A stretch of DNA of 64,000 nucleotides from Sphingomonas cavernae. GTDB lineage: Bacteria > Pseudomonadota > Alphaproteobacteria > Sphingomonadales > Sphingomonadaceae. Position 1 is the first letter of the stretch. Every line of letters starts with the position of its first letter. Under the pieces are notes generated by a model. That model saw only the letters and a program-made list of their open reading frames with translations, was not told the DNA's origin and did no database searches. The position numbers and the translations under genes are program-made. Below, piece by piece: positions 19,534 to 29,138 of the stretch. The stretch spans positions 744,001 to 808,000 of the forward strand of contig NZ_QYUM01000004.1 in assembly GCF_003590775.1 (NCBI RefSeq). Reading direction: 5' to 3'.

Positions 19534-20172
19534 ATGACCAAATCCAAAACCGTTGGCACCACCCGCACCGGGCGCAAGCGTCAGGCAATTCTGGAGGCCG
19601 CCGCCGAGCTGTTCCTGCGGCAAGGCTATCCCGGCACGAGCATGGACGAGATTGCCGCACGGGCGGCGGTTTCGAAGCAAACGGTCTACGCCCAGTTTTC
19701 GAGCAAGGAAGCGCTGTTCGTTGCGATGGTCCTTGGCATGACCCACGCGGCCGGAGACCAGGTTCAGCACGGCCTGGCCGAGCTGCCGGCCGGTACGTCT
19801 CTCGCCGATCACCTCGTTGCCTATGCCGCGCGGCAGGTCGAGGTCGCACGCACGCCGCAATTGATGCAACTTCGTCGGCTGGTTATCGCCGAAACCGATC
19901 GTTTCCCTGAGCTTGGCAAGGCTGTTTATGAGGGCGGCCCCGCCCGTGCGATCGCGGGGCTTGCCGCGGCCTTCGCGCGGTGGAACGAGCAGGGCCTGAT
20001 TCGCGCACCCGAGCCCGAAGTGGCAGCTTCGAACTTCAACTGGCTGATCATGGGCGATCCGGTCAATCGCGCGATGCTACTCGGTGACGCCGCCGTTCCC
20101 GCCTCTCCGGCGCTTCGCCGTCATGCGCGCGAGGCAGTACGCGTCTTCATGGCCGCCTACGGCCCCGAGTGA
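19534..20172 (+). CDS. TetR/AcrR family regulator
   Basis: A 212-residue regulator. The helix-turn-helix is in residues 17-60, with the pattern ILEAAAELFLRQGYPGTSMDE followed by AAVSKQTVYAQFSSKEALF. The C-terminal ligand domain resembles the AefR-like group (LVIAETDRFPELGKAVYEGG). It is divergent from the GFA/DUF pair, and the 66-base spacer contains a near-perfect palindrome, so autorepression with control of the pair is likely. The inducer is unknown. Confidence 0.9.
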   Translation: MTKSKTVGTTRTGRKRQAILEAAAELFLRQGYPGTSMDEIAARAAVSKQTVYAQFSSKEALFVAMVLGMTHAAGDQVQHGLAELPAGTSLADHLVAYAARQVEVARTPQLMQLRRLVIAETDRFPELGKAVYEGGPARAIAGLAAAFARWNEQGLIRAPEPEVAASNFNWLIMGDPVNRAMLLGDAAVPASPALRRHAREAVRVFMAAYGPE

Positions 20173-20291
20173 ATGCTATCTGCGCCTGCAAGTCTGGCAC
20201 AGCCTGCCCTTCCATCCCCCGCCATCCTGTTCTAGCTTCCCGCCATTCCGAGGCGCCCGGTGCGGGCGCGCAGCACAGAGCCGATCTCTTC

Positions 20292-22199
20292 ATGACCTTG
20301 CGTAAATTCGTGTCCACCGCACTGCTCGCCGCGCTGGTCGCCTGCAGCGGCGCCAAGAATGAGAACACCGCGGCGCCCCAGAGCTCGCCCGTGCTCTTCA
20401 CCGAAGAGGCCAAAGACATGCACAGCTTCGCCCGGCCGGAAGAGGCGCGCGTCAAGCATGTCTCGCTCGAACTCACCGCCGACTTCGACGCCAAGGTGAT
20501 GAAGGGCGCTGCGACGCTCGATCTCGAGACCGCGCCCGGCGCAAAGGAGGTCGTGCTCGACAGCAAGAACCTCGTCGTCAGCCGCATCACCGACGCCGAA
20601 GGGCGCGCGCTTCCCTTCGCGCTCGGCAAGGGCGACGCGATTCGCGGCCAGCCGCTGACCGTCCAGCTCGGCGGTGCGAAAAAGATCGTCGTGAACTACG
20701 CCTCGGCACCCGGCGCGGCGGCGCTGCAATGGCTTTCGCCCGCGCAGACCGCGGGCAAGCAGCATCCCTATCTGTTCAGCCAGGGTCAGGCGATCCTCAA
20801 CCGGACCTGGATTCCGACGCAGGACAGTCCGGGCATCCGCCAGACCTGGGACGCCACCATTACCGTGCCCGAGGAACTGACCGCGGTGATGAGCGCCGAG
20901 ATGCTGACGCCCGAGGGCGAGGAAACCGATGGCGGTCGCGTCTTCCGCTTCAGGATGGACAAGCCCGTCGCGCCCTATCTGATCGCGATCGCGGTTGGCG
21001 ACCTCGAGTTCAAGGAACTGGGCCCACGCACGGGCGTGTGGACCGAACCTGCGATGCTCGAGAAAAGCGCCTGGGAGTTTGCCGATCTCGAAAAGATGGT
21101 CTCGGCGGCGGAGGGCCTGTACGGCCCCTATCGCTGGGGACGCTACGATCTGCTCGTCCTTCCGCCGAGCTTTCCCTTTGGCGGCATGGAGAATCCGCGC
21201 CTGACCTTCCTCACCCCCACCGTCATCGCAGGCGATCGCTCGCTCGTCAGCCTGATCGCGCACGAACTCGCGCATAGCTGGTCGGGCAATCTCGTCACCA
21301 ACGCCACCTGGGACGATTTCTGGCTCAACGAGGGCTTCACCACCTATTTCGAGAACCGGATCATGGAGGCGATGGAGGGCAAGGAGCGCGCCGCGATGCT
21401 CGCCGACCTTGGCTGGTCCGACATGGAACAGGCATTCGCCGACGTCGGAGGCCCGCAGTCGAAGGACGCGCAGCTTCATCTCGACCTCGACGGCCGCGAT
21501 CCCGACGACGGCATGACCAATGTCGCCTATGAAAAGGGAGCGGTGTTCCTGCGCACGATCGAGCAGGCGGTCGGCCGAGAAAAATGGGACGCGTATCTGA
21601 AAAGCTATTTCGACCGCTTCGCTTTCCAGCCGCAAACGAGCGCCGGCCTGATCGCCGACATGCGCAAGAACCTGTTCGACGGCGACGAGAGCGTGGAGAA
21701 GCAGATCGGCATCGAGCAGTGGATCTATCAGCCCGGCGTACCCAGAAATGCCGTGCATCTGAAGGCGGCGAGCTTTGCCGCGATCGACTCCGCCGCCAGG
21801 GCGTTTGCGGGCGGCCAGGCAGCCGCCTCGATCGACGCGTCCAAATGGTCGACGCAGGAACGCGTGCGCTTCCTGAACGCCCTGCCCCGCAAGCTTACGC
21901 CCGCGCAGCTTGCCGATCTCGATGCGACCTGGAAGCTCGGCAGCGCCGGCAACAGCGAGATCCGCTTCGCCTGGCTGATGCTCGCCGTCGCCAACCGATA
22001 CGATCCGGCGACCGCATCTGCCGATCAGTTCCTGACGGGCATGGGCCGCCGCAAGTTCGTGAGCCCGCTGTTCGAGGCGCTCGAAAAGCAGGGAGACTGG
22101 GGCAAGCCGATCGCGGCCGGCATCTATGCCAAGGCTCGCCCCGGCTACCATTCGGTGACCATTGCCACGGTCGACAAGGCGCTCGGCTGGAAGGCGTGA
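20292..22199 (+). CDS. M1 family metallo-aminopeptidase lipoprotein
   Basis: A 635-residue exported zinc aminopeptidase. A lipoprotein signal ends in LVAC at C18. The substrate-binding motif GGMEN is at 297-301 and the zinc site HELAH at 324-328, followed by E347 in NEGF, the exact HEXXH-18-E spacing of M1 enzymes; the overall form is like leukotriene-A4 hydrolase. The ATG at 20292 is preferred because it starts a lipoprotein signal; the frame is open upstream to 20169. It probably trims peptides in the periplasm. Confidence 0.9.
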   Translation: MTLRKFVSTALLAALVACSGAKNENTAAPQSSPVLFTEEAKDMHSFARPEEARVKHVSLELTADFDAKVMKGAATLDLETAPGAKEVVLDSKNLVVSRITDAEGRALPFALGKGDAIRGQPLTVQLGGAKKIVVNYASAPGAAALQWLSPAQTAGKQHPYLFSQGQAILNRTWIPTQDSPGIRQTWDATITVPEELTAVMSAEMLTPEGEETDGGRVFRFRMDKPVAPYLIAIAVGDLEFKELGPRTGVWTEPAMLEKSAWEFADLEKMVSAAEGLYGPYRWGRYDLLVLPPSFPFGGMENPRLTFLTPTVIAGDRSLVSLIAHELAHSWSGNLVTNATWDDFWLNEGFTTYFENRIMEAMEGKERAAMLADLGWSDMEQAFADVGGPQSKDAQLHLDLDGRDPDDGMTNVAYEKGAVFLRTIEQAVGREKWDAYLKSYFDRFAFQPQTSAGLIADMRKNLFDGDESVEKQIGIEQWIYQPGVPRNAVHLKAASFAAIDSAARAFAGGQAAASIDASKWSTQERVRFLNALPRKLTPAQLADLDATWKLGSAGNSEIRFAWLMLAVANRYDPATASADQFLTGMGRRKFVSPLFEALEKQGDWGKPIAAGIYAKARPGYHSVTIATVDKALGWKA

Positions 22200-22365
22200 A
22201 GCCGACGATCCCTGCCCTATTGGGGCGGGGATCACAGTTCGTCGACACCTCATCGCGCGACCGTAACAACTCGCCGCAAAGGTTGCACTGCGTTAACCGG
22301 ACCCTATTGGGCCTGCCCGAAAACCCCGCCATGAGAAGGCCATAGGGGTCGCACAGGGGGTTTTC

Positions 22366-22914
22366 ATGTTTGCAGGAGCGAAGCGCGCAGCAGCCGGCAT
22401 TGCCATGCTGATCGGCATGATGATCGCCTCGATCGCGCCCGCCACCGCCCAATACTGGCAGTGCGCACCCTATGCCCGCTCGATTTCGGGCATCGAAATC
22501 TACGGCAATGCGCACACCTGGTGGGCGCAGGCCGATGGCAAGTATGAGCGCGGCGAGGCTCCCGAGGTCGGCGCGGTGCTCGCGATGAAGTCGTCGGGCA
22601 AAATGCGCCTCGGCCATGTCGCGATGGTGTCGAAGATCGTCTCCGAGCGCGAGGTGCTGCTGACCCACGCCAACTGGTCGCGCGGCGGCCGCGTCGAGCG
22701 CGATGTCCGCGCGATCGACGTCTCGGAAGCTGGCGACTGGAGCAAGGTCAAGGTCTGGTACGGCCCGATGGGCGATCTCGGCATGACCGAGTACCCCGCC
22801 TATGGCTTCATCTACGCAAAGACGAAAAATGCGCCCGCGATCCAGATGGCCGACAGCCGGCTCGCCCGCATGCCCGTCGTAATGACCGCGTTCCGTGCCG
22901 AATCGGGCGACTGA
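22366..22914 (+). CDS. Secreted CHAP-domain amidase-like protein
   Basis: A 182-residue protein with a signal peptide ending around ATA-QYWQC. The mature part is a CHAP (cysteine, histidine amidohydrolase/peptidase) domain with C33 and H84 (GHVAMVSK) as the probable catalytic pair, and the typical LLTHANWS segment. Such domains cleave peptidoglycan cross-links or amide bonds. The short length, with no cell-wall-binding domain, is usual for the sphingomonad form. Confidence 0.85.
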   Translation: MFAGAKRAAAGIAMLIGMMIASIAPATAQYWQCAPYARSISGIEIYGNAHTWWAQADGKYERGEAPEVGAVLAMKSSGKMRLGHVAMVSKIVSEREVLLTHANWSRGGRVERDVRAIDVSEAGDWSKVKVWYGPMGDLGMTEYPAYGFIYAKTKNAPAIQMADSRLARMPVVMTAFRAESGD

Positions 22915-22931
22915 TTCACGACAATTACGAT

Positions 22932-23022
22932 GTCATTCCCGCGAAAGCGGGAATCCAGCCGATGCCGATCCCATCCGCACGGGCGGGGATGTTGTATGGA
23001 TTCCCGCTTTCGCGGGAATGAC
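22932..23022. repeat. Palindromic repeat (GTCATTCCCGCGAAAGCGGGAATCCA type)
   Basis: A second copy of the family at 11411-11493. The arms GTCATTCCCGCGAAAGCGGG and CCCGCTTTCGCGGGAATGAC are inverted over 91 bases. It lies between two convergent genes, where it could end both transcripts. Confidence 0.85.
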
Positions 23023-23041
23023 AATGAAATGATGGGCGGTC

Positions 23042-23308
23042 TTAGCCCTCTGGGGCCTCGTCCCCGGCCTTGACGTCCTCATACCAGGCCTCGACAGGCC
23101 CGTTCAGCTTGAGCGTCAGCGGCTTGCCCTTGCGGTCGAGCGTCTTGCCCGCCTGAACGCGGATCCAGCCTTCGGAGATGCAATATTCCTCGACATTGTG
23201 CTTCTCGACGCCCTTGAAGCGGATGCCGATGCCGCGCGCGAGCAGATCGGCATTGTGGAAGGGGCTGTCGGGGTCGATCGCAAGGCGGTCGGGAGGCGTA
23301 TCGCTCAT
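23042..23308 (-). CDS. DUF3297 family protein
   Basis: An 88-residue cytoplasmic protein, MSDTPPDRLAIDPDSPFH at the start and RGIGIRFKGVEKHNVEEYC in the middle, which matches DUF3297 as I recall it. The family is common in proteobacteria and has no assigned function. The ATG at 23308 is chosen over a GTG one codon upstream; AGAGAGA precedes it. It is separated from the next minus-strand gene by 67 bases. Confidence 0.83.
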   Translation of the reverse strand: MSDTPPDRLAIDPDSPFHNADLLARGIGIRFKGVEKHNVEEYCISEGWIRVQAGKTLDRKGKPLTLKLNGPVEAWYEDVKAGDEAPEG

Positions 23309-23375
23309 CACAAAATCTCTCTGCTGGATATGGCCGCGGCCCTAGCGAAGTGGCCCGCCCCCAGTCAATCGGCGA

Positions 23376-24209
23376 TCAGCCCGCGACGTCGCAATAGACG
23401 GGCCTGATCGCCCCGACATCATAATATTGCTGGAAACGCGCAAGTGCATCGCGGATCCCTGCGATTGGCGTCACAACCGCGTTGCCCGGTGCGTGGCGCG
23501 TGGCGCGCATCAAACTGATCGCGGCCCCGGGCCTTGTGGTCAGCACACGCCCGCGCCGTTCGCTTGCCGCCGAATTGATGCCCACGACCGCACCCGCCGC
23601 ATCGAGCGTCGGTCCCCCGCTGATCCCGCCGAGTGCATGGTCGAATGCGGGAAAGCGCGCCACTTCAGCCCATGCGAGCACCGGCTCGGTGCGGCCCGGA
23701 CCGCGCACCGCGCTTCCGGGGCCGATCAACTGGCTGTGCACCACAGCGGGCCGTCCCGAAGGGAAGCCCATATGATAGCCGTCGGCGCCCGCTGCAGGCT
23801 CGCGTGCCGCCAGCGGCAGGATCCGCTGGCTGGGCAAGCCGTCCGCGATCAGCGCGGCGTCGCTCACGCGGCTCTGATAGATTTCGCTGACGCGCGCGGC
23901 CTGCGCGGGCCCGGTTGACAGACCGACGCGGTCGCAGGCGCGAACGACATGCTCGGCGGTCATCCAAAGCCCATTGTCCGAGATTGCGAAAGCGGTTCCC
24001 TGGCTATCCTGCGGCCGTGCACTGTCGTCTATGCCATATTCGGGTACCGGCTGCCCGTCTGGAAGAGGCAGCGGCTCCTCCACAGGTGGTCGCCGCGGAT
24101 TGATCTCGGGCGCGCGCATCGACCGCTCGTCGCGTCCGAAGAAGAGCGCCGCGAGGACGACCAACAGCATCAGCGGGACGAGCGAGCATCCGCCCTGCCG
24201 CGAGGCCAT
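23376..24209 (-). CDS. Membrane-anchored trypsin-like serine protease
   Basis: A 277-residue protein with one N-terminal membrane helix (residues 10-25), a proline-rich linker and a trypsin/DegP-like protease domain. The catalytic triad is H87 (TAEHVV), D117 (VSDAALI) and S197 (GGISGGP). There is no PDZ domain. It starts 3 bases after the DUF350 gene, so the two form an operon. It probably faces the periplasm; its target is unknown. Confidence 0.83.
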   Translation of the reverse strand: MASRQGGCSLVPLMLLVVLAALFFGRDERSMRAPEINPRRPPVEEPLPLPDGQPVPEYGIDDSARPQDSQGTAFAISDNGLWMTAEHVVRACDRVGLSTGPAQAARVSEIYQSRVSDAALIADGLPSQRILPLAAREPAAGADGYHMGFPSGRPAVVHSQLIGPGSAVRGPGRTEPVLAWAEVARFPAFDHALGGISGGPTLDAAGAVVGINSAASERRGRVLTTRPGAAISLMRATRHAPGNAVVTPIAGIRDALARFQQYYDVGAIRPVYCDVAG

Positions 24210-24212
24210 CGC

Positions 24213-24629
24213 TTAGCCAGAAACCGCGGCTGCGGTGAGCAGCGCGACCGAGATCTTGGTCATGGCGAGGAAGATCGCAGCGGATTTCTCGTCATGCTCG
24301 ATGCGCTTGGGCAAATGATGGAGGATCAGGTCGACGCCGCGAAACGCGATGATCTGGATGATCAGGATCACCGTGCCCCAGAGCGCCACGTCCCAGACAT
24401 TGACTGAAGCGCGCAGGCAAAAGGCCATCGGGATGGCGAGTCCTACCGCGGCGCCGCCAAGCGATATGGCTGCCGCCTGGTTGCCCTGTCGGATCAGCGC
24501 CATTTCCTTGTGCGGCGTGAGCCAGAGATAGACCGACAATGCGAGCAGGAAGACCGCAAGCGACACGCCCAGATGGAGCAGCAATACGGGCAGCCCCGTA
24601 GCCAGGCTTTCAAGGACCGGTTCGATCAC
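24213..24629 (-). CDS. DUF350 inner-membrane protein
   Basis: A 138-residue membrane protein with four hydrophobic segments and the DUF350 pattern HKEMALIRQGNQAAAISLGGAAVGLAIP. DUF350 proteins occur beside stress or envelope genes (YjfL-like), and their role is uncertain. It lies immediately upstream of the anchored serine protease with a 3-base gap, so a shared envelope function is plausible. Confidence 0.82.
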   Translation of the reverse strand: MIEPVLESLATGLPVLLLHLGVSLAVFLLALSVYLWLTPHKEMALIRQGNQAAAISLGGAAVGLAIPMAFCLRASVNVWDVALWGTVILIIQIIAFRGVDLILHHLPKRIEHDEKSAAIFLAMTKISVALLTAAAVSG

Positions 24630-24690
24630 ATTTTCCCCCCGATTGGCGATCGCCCTGTTTGGCCACCGCCACCCGCCCGGTCAATCCGCA

Positions 24691-25095
24691 TTAACGGCAG
24701 TAACGCACGCGCACGCGCCGATCGTAATAGGGATCATAGACCCAGCGCTTCGCGCAGCGGCGATAGTCATTCCGATAGCGATAAGGCCGATCGTAATAAT
24801 AACGATCATATTCGTTATAATAGGGCCGATCGTAATAATATCGCCGGTCGTAGTTATAGCGGTAGCGATAGCGCGGATAATAGGGCCGCTCGTAATAATA
24901 GCGGTCATAATAGCGATTGCGCGACGACGACGCGAGTGCAGCGCCAATTGCCAGACCCACGACGCCCGCCGCGATCGCCACGCCCGCGTCATCGTCGTCG
25001 CGGTAATAGCGTCGGGCTTCTGCTGGGCTCGCGCTCGCCGCAAGCACGGCGGCGCCGACGCCCAGCGTCACGGCCTTGAGGCCGAGATTCAACAT
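24691..25095 (-). CDS. Secreted Tyr/Arg-rich repeat protein
   Basis: A 134-residue exported protein. It has a signal peptide (ending about PAEA), a short glycine/alanine-rich hydrophobic segment (GVAIAAGVVGLAIGAALA), then about 70 residues composed mostly of Tyr, Arg, Asp and Pro with degenerate RYYYDRPYY repeats, and a C-terminal CAKRWVYDPYYDRRVRVRYC segment whose two cysteines recall BA14K-like endings. The repetitive section gives the DNA a locally AT-rich run. The function is unknown; binding to the envelope or to polyanions is a guess. Confidence 0.75.
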   Translation of the reverse strand: MLNLGLKAVTLGVGAAVLAASASPAEARRYYRDDDDAGVAIAAGVVGLAIGAALASSSRNRYYDRYYYERPYYPRYRYRYNYDRRYYYDRPYYNEYDRYYYDRPYRYRNDYRRCAKRWVYDPYYDRRVRVRYCR

Positions 25096-25244
25096 GCCAG
25101 TCTCCCGTCCTTCCGTCCCCTTTCGAGAAGGGCGTCGGCCGACTCGCGGGCCGGCACGGCGTCCAGGTCACGGACAGGCTAGAGACAGGCGGCTGAACCC
25201 GCGAGGAACCCGAAATTCATCGGAGGTTCAGCCGGAGATCGGCG

Positions 25245-27074
25245 TCAGGCCGCCTTGGCGCGGTTGGCCTTTTTGCGCTCATGCGGGTCGAGATGGCGCT
25301 TGCGCAGGCGGATCGACTTGGGGGTCACCTCCACGAGCTCGTCGTCATCGATATAGGCGATCGCCTGCTCGAGCGTCATCTTCCACGGCGGGGTCAGACG
25401 GATCGCATCATCCTTGCCGCTCGCCCGGAAGTTGGTGAGCTGCTTGGACTTCATCGGATTGACTTCGAGATCCTCGGTCTTGGCGTTCTGACCGATGATC
25501 ATGCCTTCGTAGAGCGCCTCGCCCACGCCGACCATCAGCACGCCGCGCTCTTCGAGCGGGCCGAGCGCATAGGCGTTGGCTTCGCCAGCACCGTTGGAGA
25601 TCAGCACGCCATTGGCGCGGCCCTCGATATTGCCCTTGTACGGTCCATATTTCTCGAACAGCCGGTTCATGATGCCCGTGCCGCGCGTGTCGGACAGGAA
25701 TTCGCCATGATAGCCGATGAGGCCGCGCGAAGGAGCGGAGAAGGTGATGCGGGTCTTGCCGCCGCCCGAGGGACGCATGTCGGTCATCTCGGCCTTGCGG
25801 ACCGACATCTTCTCGACGACCGTGCCCGAATGCTCGTCATCGACGTCGATCACGACGGTCTCATAGGGTTCCTCGCGGCCATTCTCGCCATCGCGGAACA
25901 GCACGCGCGGCCGCGAGATGCCGAGCTCGAAACCTTCGCGGCGCATCGTCTCGATGAGCACGCCAAGCTGGAGCTCGCCGCGGCCGGCAACTTCAAAGCT
26001 GTCCTTGTCCTCGCTTTCGGTCACCTTGATCGCCACGTTCGATTCGGCTTCACGCGCCAGGCGATCACGGATCATGCGGCTGGTCACCTTGGTGCCCTCG
26101 CGGCCCGCCATCGGCGAATCGTTCACCGCGAAACGCATCGAGAGCGTTGGCGGGTCGATCGGCTGGGCGTGGAGCGGCTCGCTGACCGAAGGATCGGCGA
26201 TGGTGTTCGCCACGGTGGCGGTGGTGAGGCCGGCGATCGAGATGATGTCGCCCGCCTTCGCTTCGTCCACGGGCACGCGCTCGAGCCCGCGGAACGCCAT
26301 GAGCTTGGAGGCGCGGCCGGTCTCGACCACATTGCCGTCGGGATCGAGCGCATGGATCGGCATGTTGGTCTTCACCGTGCCGGAAAAGACCAGGCCGGTG
26401 AGAATGCGGCCGAGGAAGTTGTCGCGATCGAGCAACGTCACCAGGAACTTGAACGGTCCGTCGGGATCGGCCGAAGGTGCGGGAACATGCTCGACGATCT
26501 TCTTGAACAGCGGCTCCAGCGTGCCTTCGCGCGCCGTGGGATCGTCGCTGGCATAGCCGTTGCGGCCCGAGGCGAAGAGAACCGGGAAATCGAGCTGCTC
26601 GTCGGTGGCGTCGAGGCTGACGAACAGGTCGAACACTTCGTCGAGCACTTCCTGGGTGCGCTCGTCCGCACGGTCGATCTTGTTGACGACGACGATGGGC
26701 TTCAGGCCCAGCGCCAGCGCCTTGCCCGTAACGAACTTGGTCTGCGGCATCGCGCCTTCGGACGAATCGACCAGCAGGATCACGCCATCGACCATCGAGA
26801 GGATGCGCTCCACCTCGCCGCCGAAATCGGCGTGGCCCGGGGTATCGACGATATTGATCCGCGTGGATTCGCCCGCACCGCCGTCCCACTCGATCGACGT
26901 GCACTTGGCCAGAATCGTGATCCCGCGTTCCTTTTCGAGATCGTTCGAGTCCATCGCACGCTCTTCGATGCGCTGGTTGTCGCGGAAGGTGCCCGACTGG
27001 CGGAAAAGCTGGTCAACGAGCGTGGTCTTGCCATGATCGACGTGCGCGATGATGGCCACATTGCGGAGGCTCAT
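25245..27074 (-). CDS. typA: Ribosome-associated GTPase TypA/BipA
   Basis: A 609-residue translational GTPase of normal TypA length. The G1 motif AHVDHGKTT is at residues 10-18, ERGITI marks switch [10 protein letters not shown] marks G3, and NKID is G4; domains III, V and the TypA-specific C-terminus follow. TypA binds the 70S ribosome under stress and assists 50S assembly. It appears monocistronic, with 88 bases to the cytochrome gene upstream. Confidence 0.96.
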   Translation of the reverse strand: MSLRNVAIIAHVDHGKTTLVDQLFRQSGTFRDNQRIEERAMDSNDLEKERGITILAKCTSIEWDGGAGESTRINIVDTPGHADFGGEVERILSMVDGVILLVDSSEGAMPQTKFVTGKALALGLKPIVVVNKIDRADERTQEVLDEVFDLFVSLDATDEQLDFPVLFASGRNGYASDDPTAREGTLEPLFKKIVEHVPAPSADPDGPFKFLVTLLDRDNFLGRILTGLVFSGTVKTNMPIHALDPDGNVVETGRASKLMAFRGLERVPVDEAKAGDIISIAGLTTATVANTIADPSVSEPLHAQPIDPPTLSMRFAVNDSPMAGREGTKVTSRMIRDRLAREAESNVAIKVTESEDKDSFEVAGRGELQLGVLIETMRREGFELGISRPRVLFRDGENGREEPYETVVIDVDDEHSGTVVEKMSVRKAEMTDMRPSGGGKTRITFSAPSRGLIGYHGEFLSDTRGTGIMNRLFEKYGPYKGNIEGRANGVLISNGAGEANAYALGPLEERGVLMVGVGEALYEGMIIGQNAKTEDLEVNPMKSKQLTNFRASGKDDAIRLTPPWKMTLEQAIAYIDDDELVEVTPKSIRLRKRHLDPHERKKANRAKAA

Positions 27075-27162
27075 TCAGGAGTCCTGATGCTTTGAGAAAA
27101 AGGGTCGGGCGCGCCCATAGCGCATTTGTTGCATCGCGGAAAGAGCGGAACGCGACCTTTGG

Positions 27163-28119
27163 TCAGTCGTCGCCGTCCTGAAGGGCAAGGCGGAGCCTCT
27201 CGGCATCGTACAGCGATCTGGGCTCGTCGCGGCGAAGCGCGGGAATCCAGTCTTCGGCGCCCTGCTCCCAATGCTCCAGCCGCGCCGAAGTCCGGCTATC
27301 GCCGCGATCGAGCGCGTGCTGGATGGCGAGCAGGTCGCGGTCGGCGGTGCGCAGTGTGCGGCGATGCCGTTCGAAGGCGGGGCCCGGATAACGCTCGTCG
27401 ATCAGGCCGAGCGCCGTGCGCATCGCGGAGAGCATCAGCCGCGCGGTTGCGCGATCCTCTAGCGCGAGCGCCTGCAGTGCCGCGCCGCGCGCGCGCGCAA
27501 TGTCGTCGAGCTGGTCGGCGAGCGCGATCGCCGTTTCGGCGCCACACGAGCGTCCATCGATCGCGCGGACATAGGCTACGACGCCATCGAGGACGCGCTC
27601 GGGCGGTTCGGCGCCGTCGAATTCCTCGACGATTAGGCCGCGGATGAAATCGCGCAGCGCCGTGCCCCCGGCGTCGCGCGGGATCTTTCCCGGCAGCGCC
27701 AGATCGGGGATCGGCACCGGATCGAAGCGCTGGTTGCCGCGATGCGAACTCATCAGCGACGAGGTGACATCGGCAGTGCCCGGCGCGCCCGAAAGGCCTG
27801 CAAACAGGAAATCAGGATTGCCGCGCCCCGCGCGGTGGCAGCTTTCGCACGACAGCCCCGCGCGTGCCGCCTGCCCCCCGAGCAGCAGCGGCGTGCGGAA
27901 GGCGGCGCGGCCGATTTCGGCGGATGCGCGCTGTTGCGGATCCCCGGGAGGAACGAAGCATTCCGCAGGACGCTCGCTCAGCGCCCGAATGCGCGCCTCG
28001 GGCGCCAGCCAGCGCGCCGCGCGTAGCTCGGGCGCGGGCGTGGCGGCCGCAGCCGCCTGACACAGCGCTAGCGCCGCACCCAGTTTCAGGAGCCGGATGC
28101 GCGTGCCGCGGCGATCCAC
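27163..28119 (-). CDS. Exported mono-haem cytochrome c-like protein
   Basis: A 318-residue exported protein with one haem-binding motif CESCH about a quarter of the way in and AYVRAIDGR-type helices found in the MauG/cytochrome c peroxidase family. Only one CxxCH is seen where that family has two, and a C-terminal helical region of about 120 residues is added. The GTG at 28119 is chosen because GGAGG precedes it and it leaves a clean signal peptide (LLKLGAALALCQAAAAA); an ATG at 28158 is the alternative. The start lies inside the 3' end of the TPR gene, so the two are coupled. Confidence 0.7.
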   Translation of the reverse strand: MDRRGTRIRLLKLGAALALCQAAAAATPAPELRAARWLAPEARIRALSERPAECFVPPGDPQQRASAEIGRAAFRTPLLLGGQAARAGLSCESCHRAGRGNPDFLFAGLSGAPGTADVTSSLMSSHRGNQRFDPVPIPDLALPGKIPRDAGGTALRDFIRGLIVEEFDGAEPPERVLDGVVAYVRAIDGRSCGAETAIALADQLDDIARARGAALQALALEDRATARLMLSAMRTALGLIDERYPGPAFERHRRTLRTADRDLLAIQHALDRGDSRTSARLEHWEQGAEDWIPALRRDEPRSLYDAERLRLALQDGDD

Positions 28120-29015
28120 CGCCGCAGTTCCTCCGCCTCCTGACAGCCGAAATCGCACACTGCATCGAGCTGGGCGAGCTTGCGCTCCGCCCCGGCAAGA
28201 TCTCCGCGCTCGACCATGAGCTCGCCATAATATTCGGTAGCGCCGCGGTGCTTCGGCGCGATCGCGAGCGCGGTGCGGTAATAATCCTCTGCCATCGCGT
28301 ACCGCTTCAGCTTGCGGTTGGCGAAGCCGAGATAGGTGAGGATGTCGGGATGCGGGCCAAAGGCGCTCTGCGACGCCGTGAGCGCGGCGATCGCGTCTTC
28401 GTAACGATGCTCGTTAATCAGCGCCACGGCATCGAGATAGGCACCATCGCCCGCCGCTGCGCTCATGAACGCAGCCCCGGGGGTGCTTTCCATCCGCGCC
28501 TGCGGTCCCGCGGTGATCGCCGCCGAAACCGCATCGACCGCCGTTTGCAGATCGGCCGCCTGCGCGCAGCTTCCGCCGCACGCGGCCTGTTTCTGCTTGA
28601 GCATGTCGAGCTGCGCCTGCGCCTTCGCCTGATCGCCCAGTTTGGCGTGCGCGACGCCCAGCTCGCCCTGCGCAGGAACAAGATCGGCGTTGTATTTCAC
28701 CGCCTTCTCGAAAAGCCCGCGCGCACGCTTCACATCGCCCTCACCGGCGTGCGCGAGACCTGCGAGATAATTGGAATTGGCGTCCTTGGGTACAGCCCTG
28801 ACAACACGGTCGAGCGCCTTGCGCGCGGCCTTGTAGTCCTTCGCGCCCAGCGCCTCGATGCCCTTGCGATAATCCTCGGCGGGATCATAGCTCGGCGCGC
28901 TGGCGCTGGGCATCGAGCCACCGCCGCCGCCGCCTCCCGCTGCGATTACTGCACTTCCCGACCACGCAAGCGCCGCTGCCAGCACAATGCGGCCAGCCGT
29001 CCACATGCCACGCAT
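28086..29015 (-). CDS. Exported TPR-repeat protein
   Basis: A 309-residue protein with a signal peptide, a glycine run (residues 29-35 region) and two blocks of tetratricopeptide repeats: ALGAKDYKAARKALDRVVRAVP with two following repeats, then YEDAIAALTASQSAFG with two more. TPR domains bind proteins in the periplasm. The ATG at 29015 follows GGAGAGGA. It overlaps the mono-haem cytochrome gene, which suggests that the TPR protein assists or docks that cytochrome. Confidence 0.8.
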   Translation of the reverse strand: MRGMWTAGRIVLAAALAWSGSAVIAAGGGGGGGSMPSASAPSYDPAEDYRKGIEALGAKDYKAARKALDRVVRAVPKDANSNYLAGLAHAGEGDVKRARGLFEKAVKYNADLVPAQGELGVAHAKLGDQAKAQAQLDMLKQKQAACGGSCAQAADLQTAVDAVSAAITAGPQARMESTPGAAFMSAAAGDGAYLDAVALINEHRYEDAIAALTASQSAFGPHPDILTYLGFANRKLKRYAMAEDYYRTALAIAPKHRGATEYYGELMVERGDLAGAERKLAQLDAVCDFGCQEAEELRRWIAAARASGS

Positions 29016-29138
29016 TGCCAGATCCTCTCCATGAAAGATCGCGATGACCGGAACTAGCACAAATCGCCTCTTGCGCCAACGCAATGGGACCGACAGGGTC
29101 GCGCCGATGGACGATGCAGCAGCTCCGATAGTTCGCGC

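Noticed and set aside
20232-22253. A 673-codon minus-strand frame over the M1 peptidase
   Set aside because: No family match; the plus-strand gene has intact HEXXH and GMEN motifs.
25281-27095. A 604-codon plus-strand frame opposite typA
   Set aside because: Composition is that of a mirrored gene (His, Arg, Asp, Leu rich); typA is certain.
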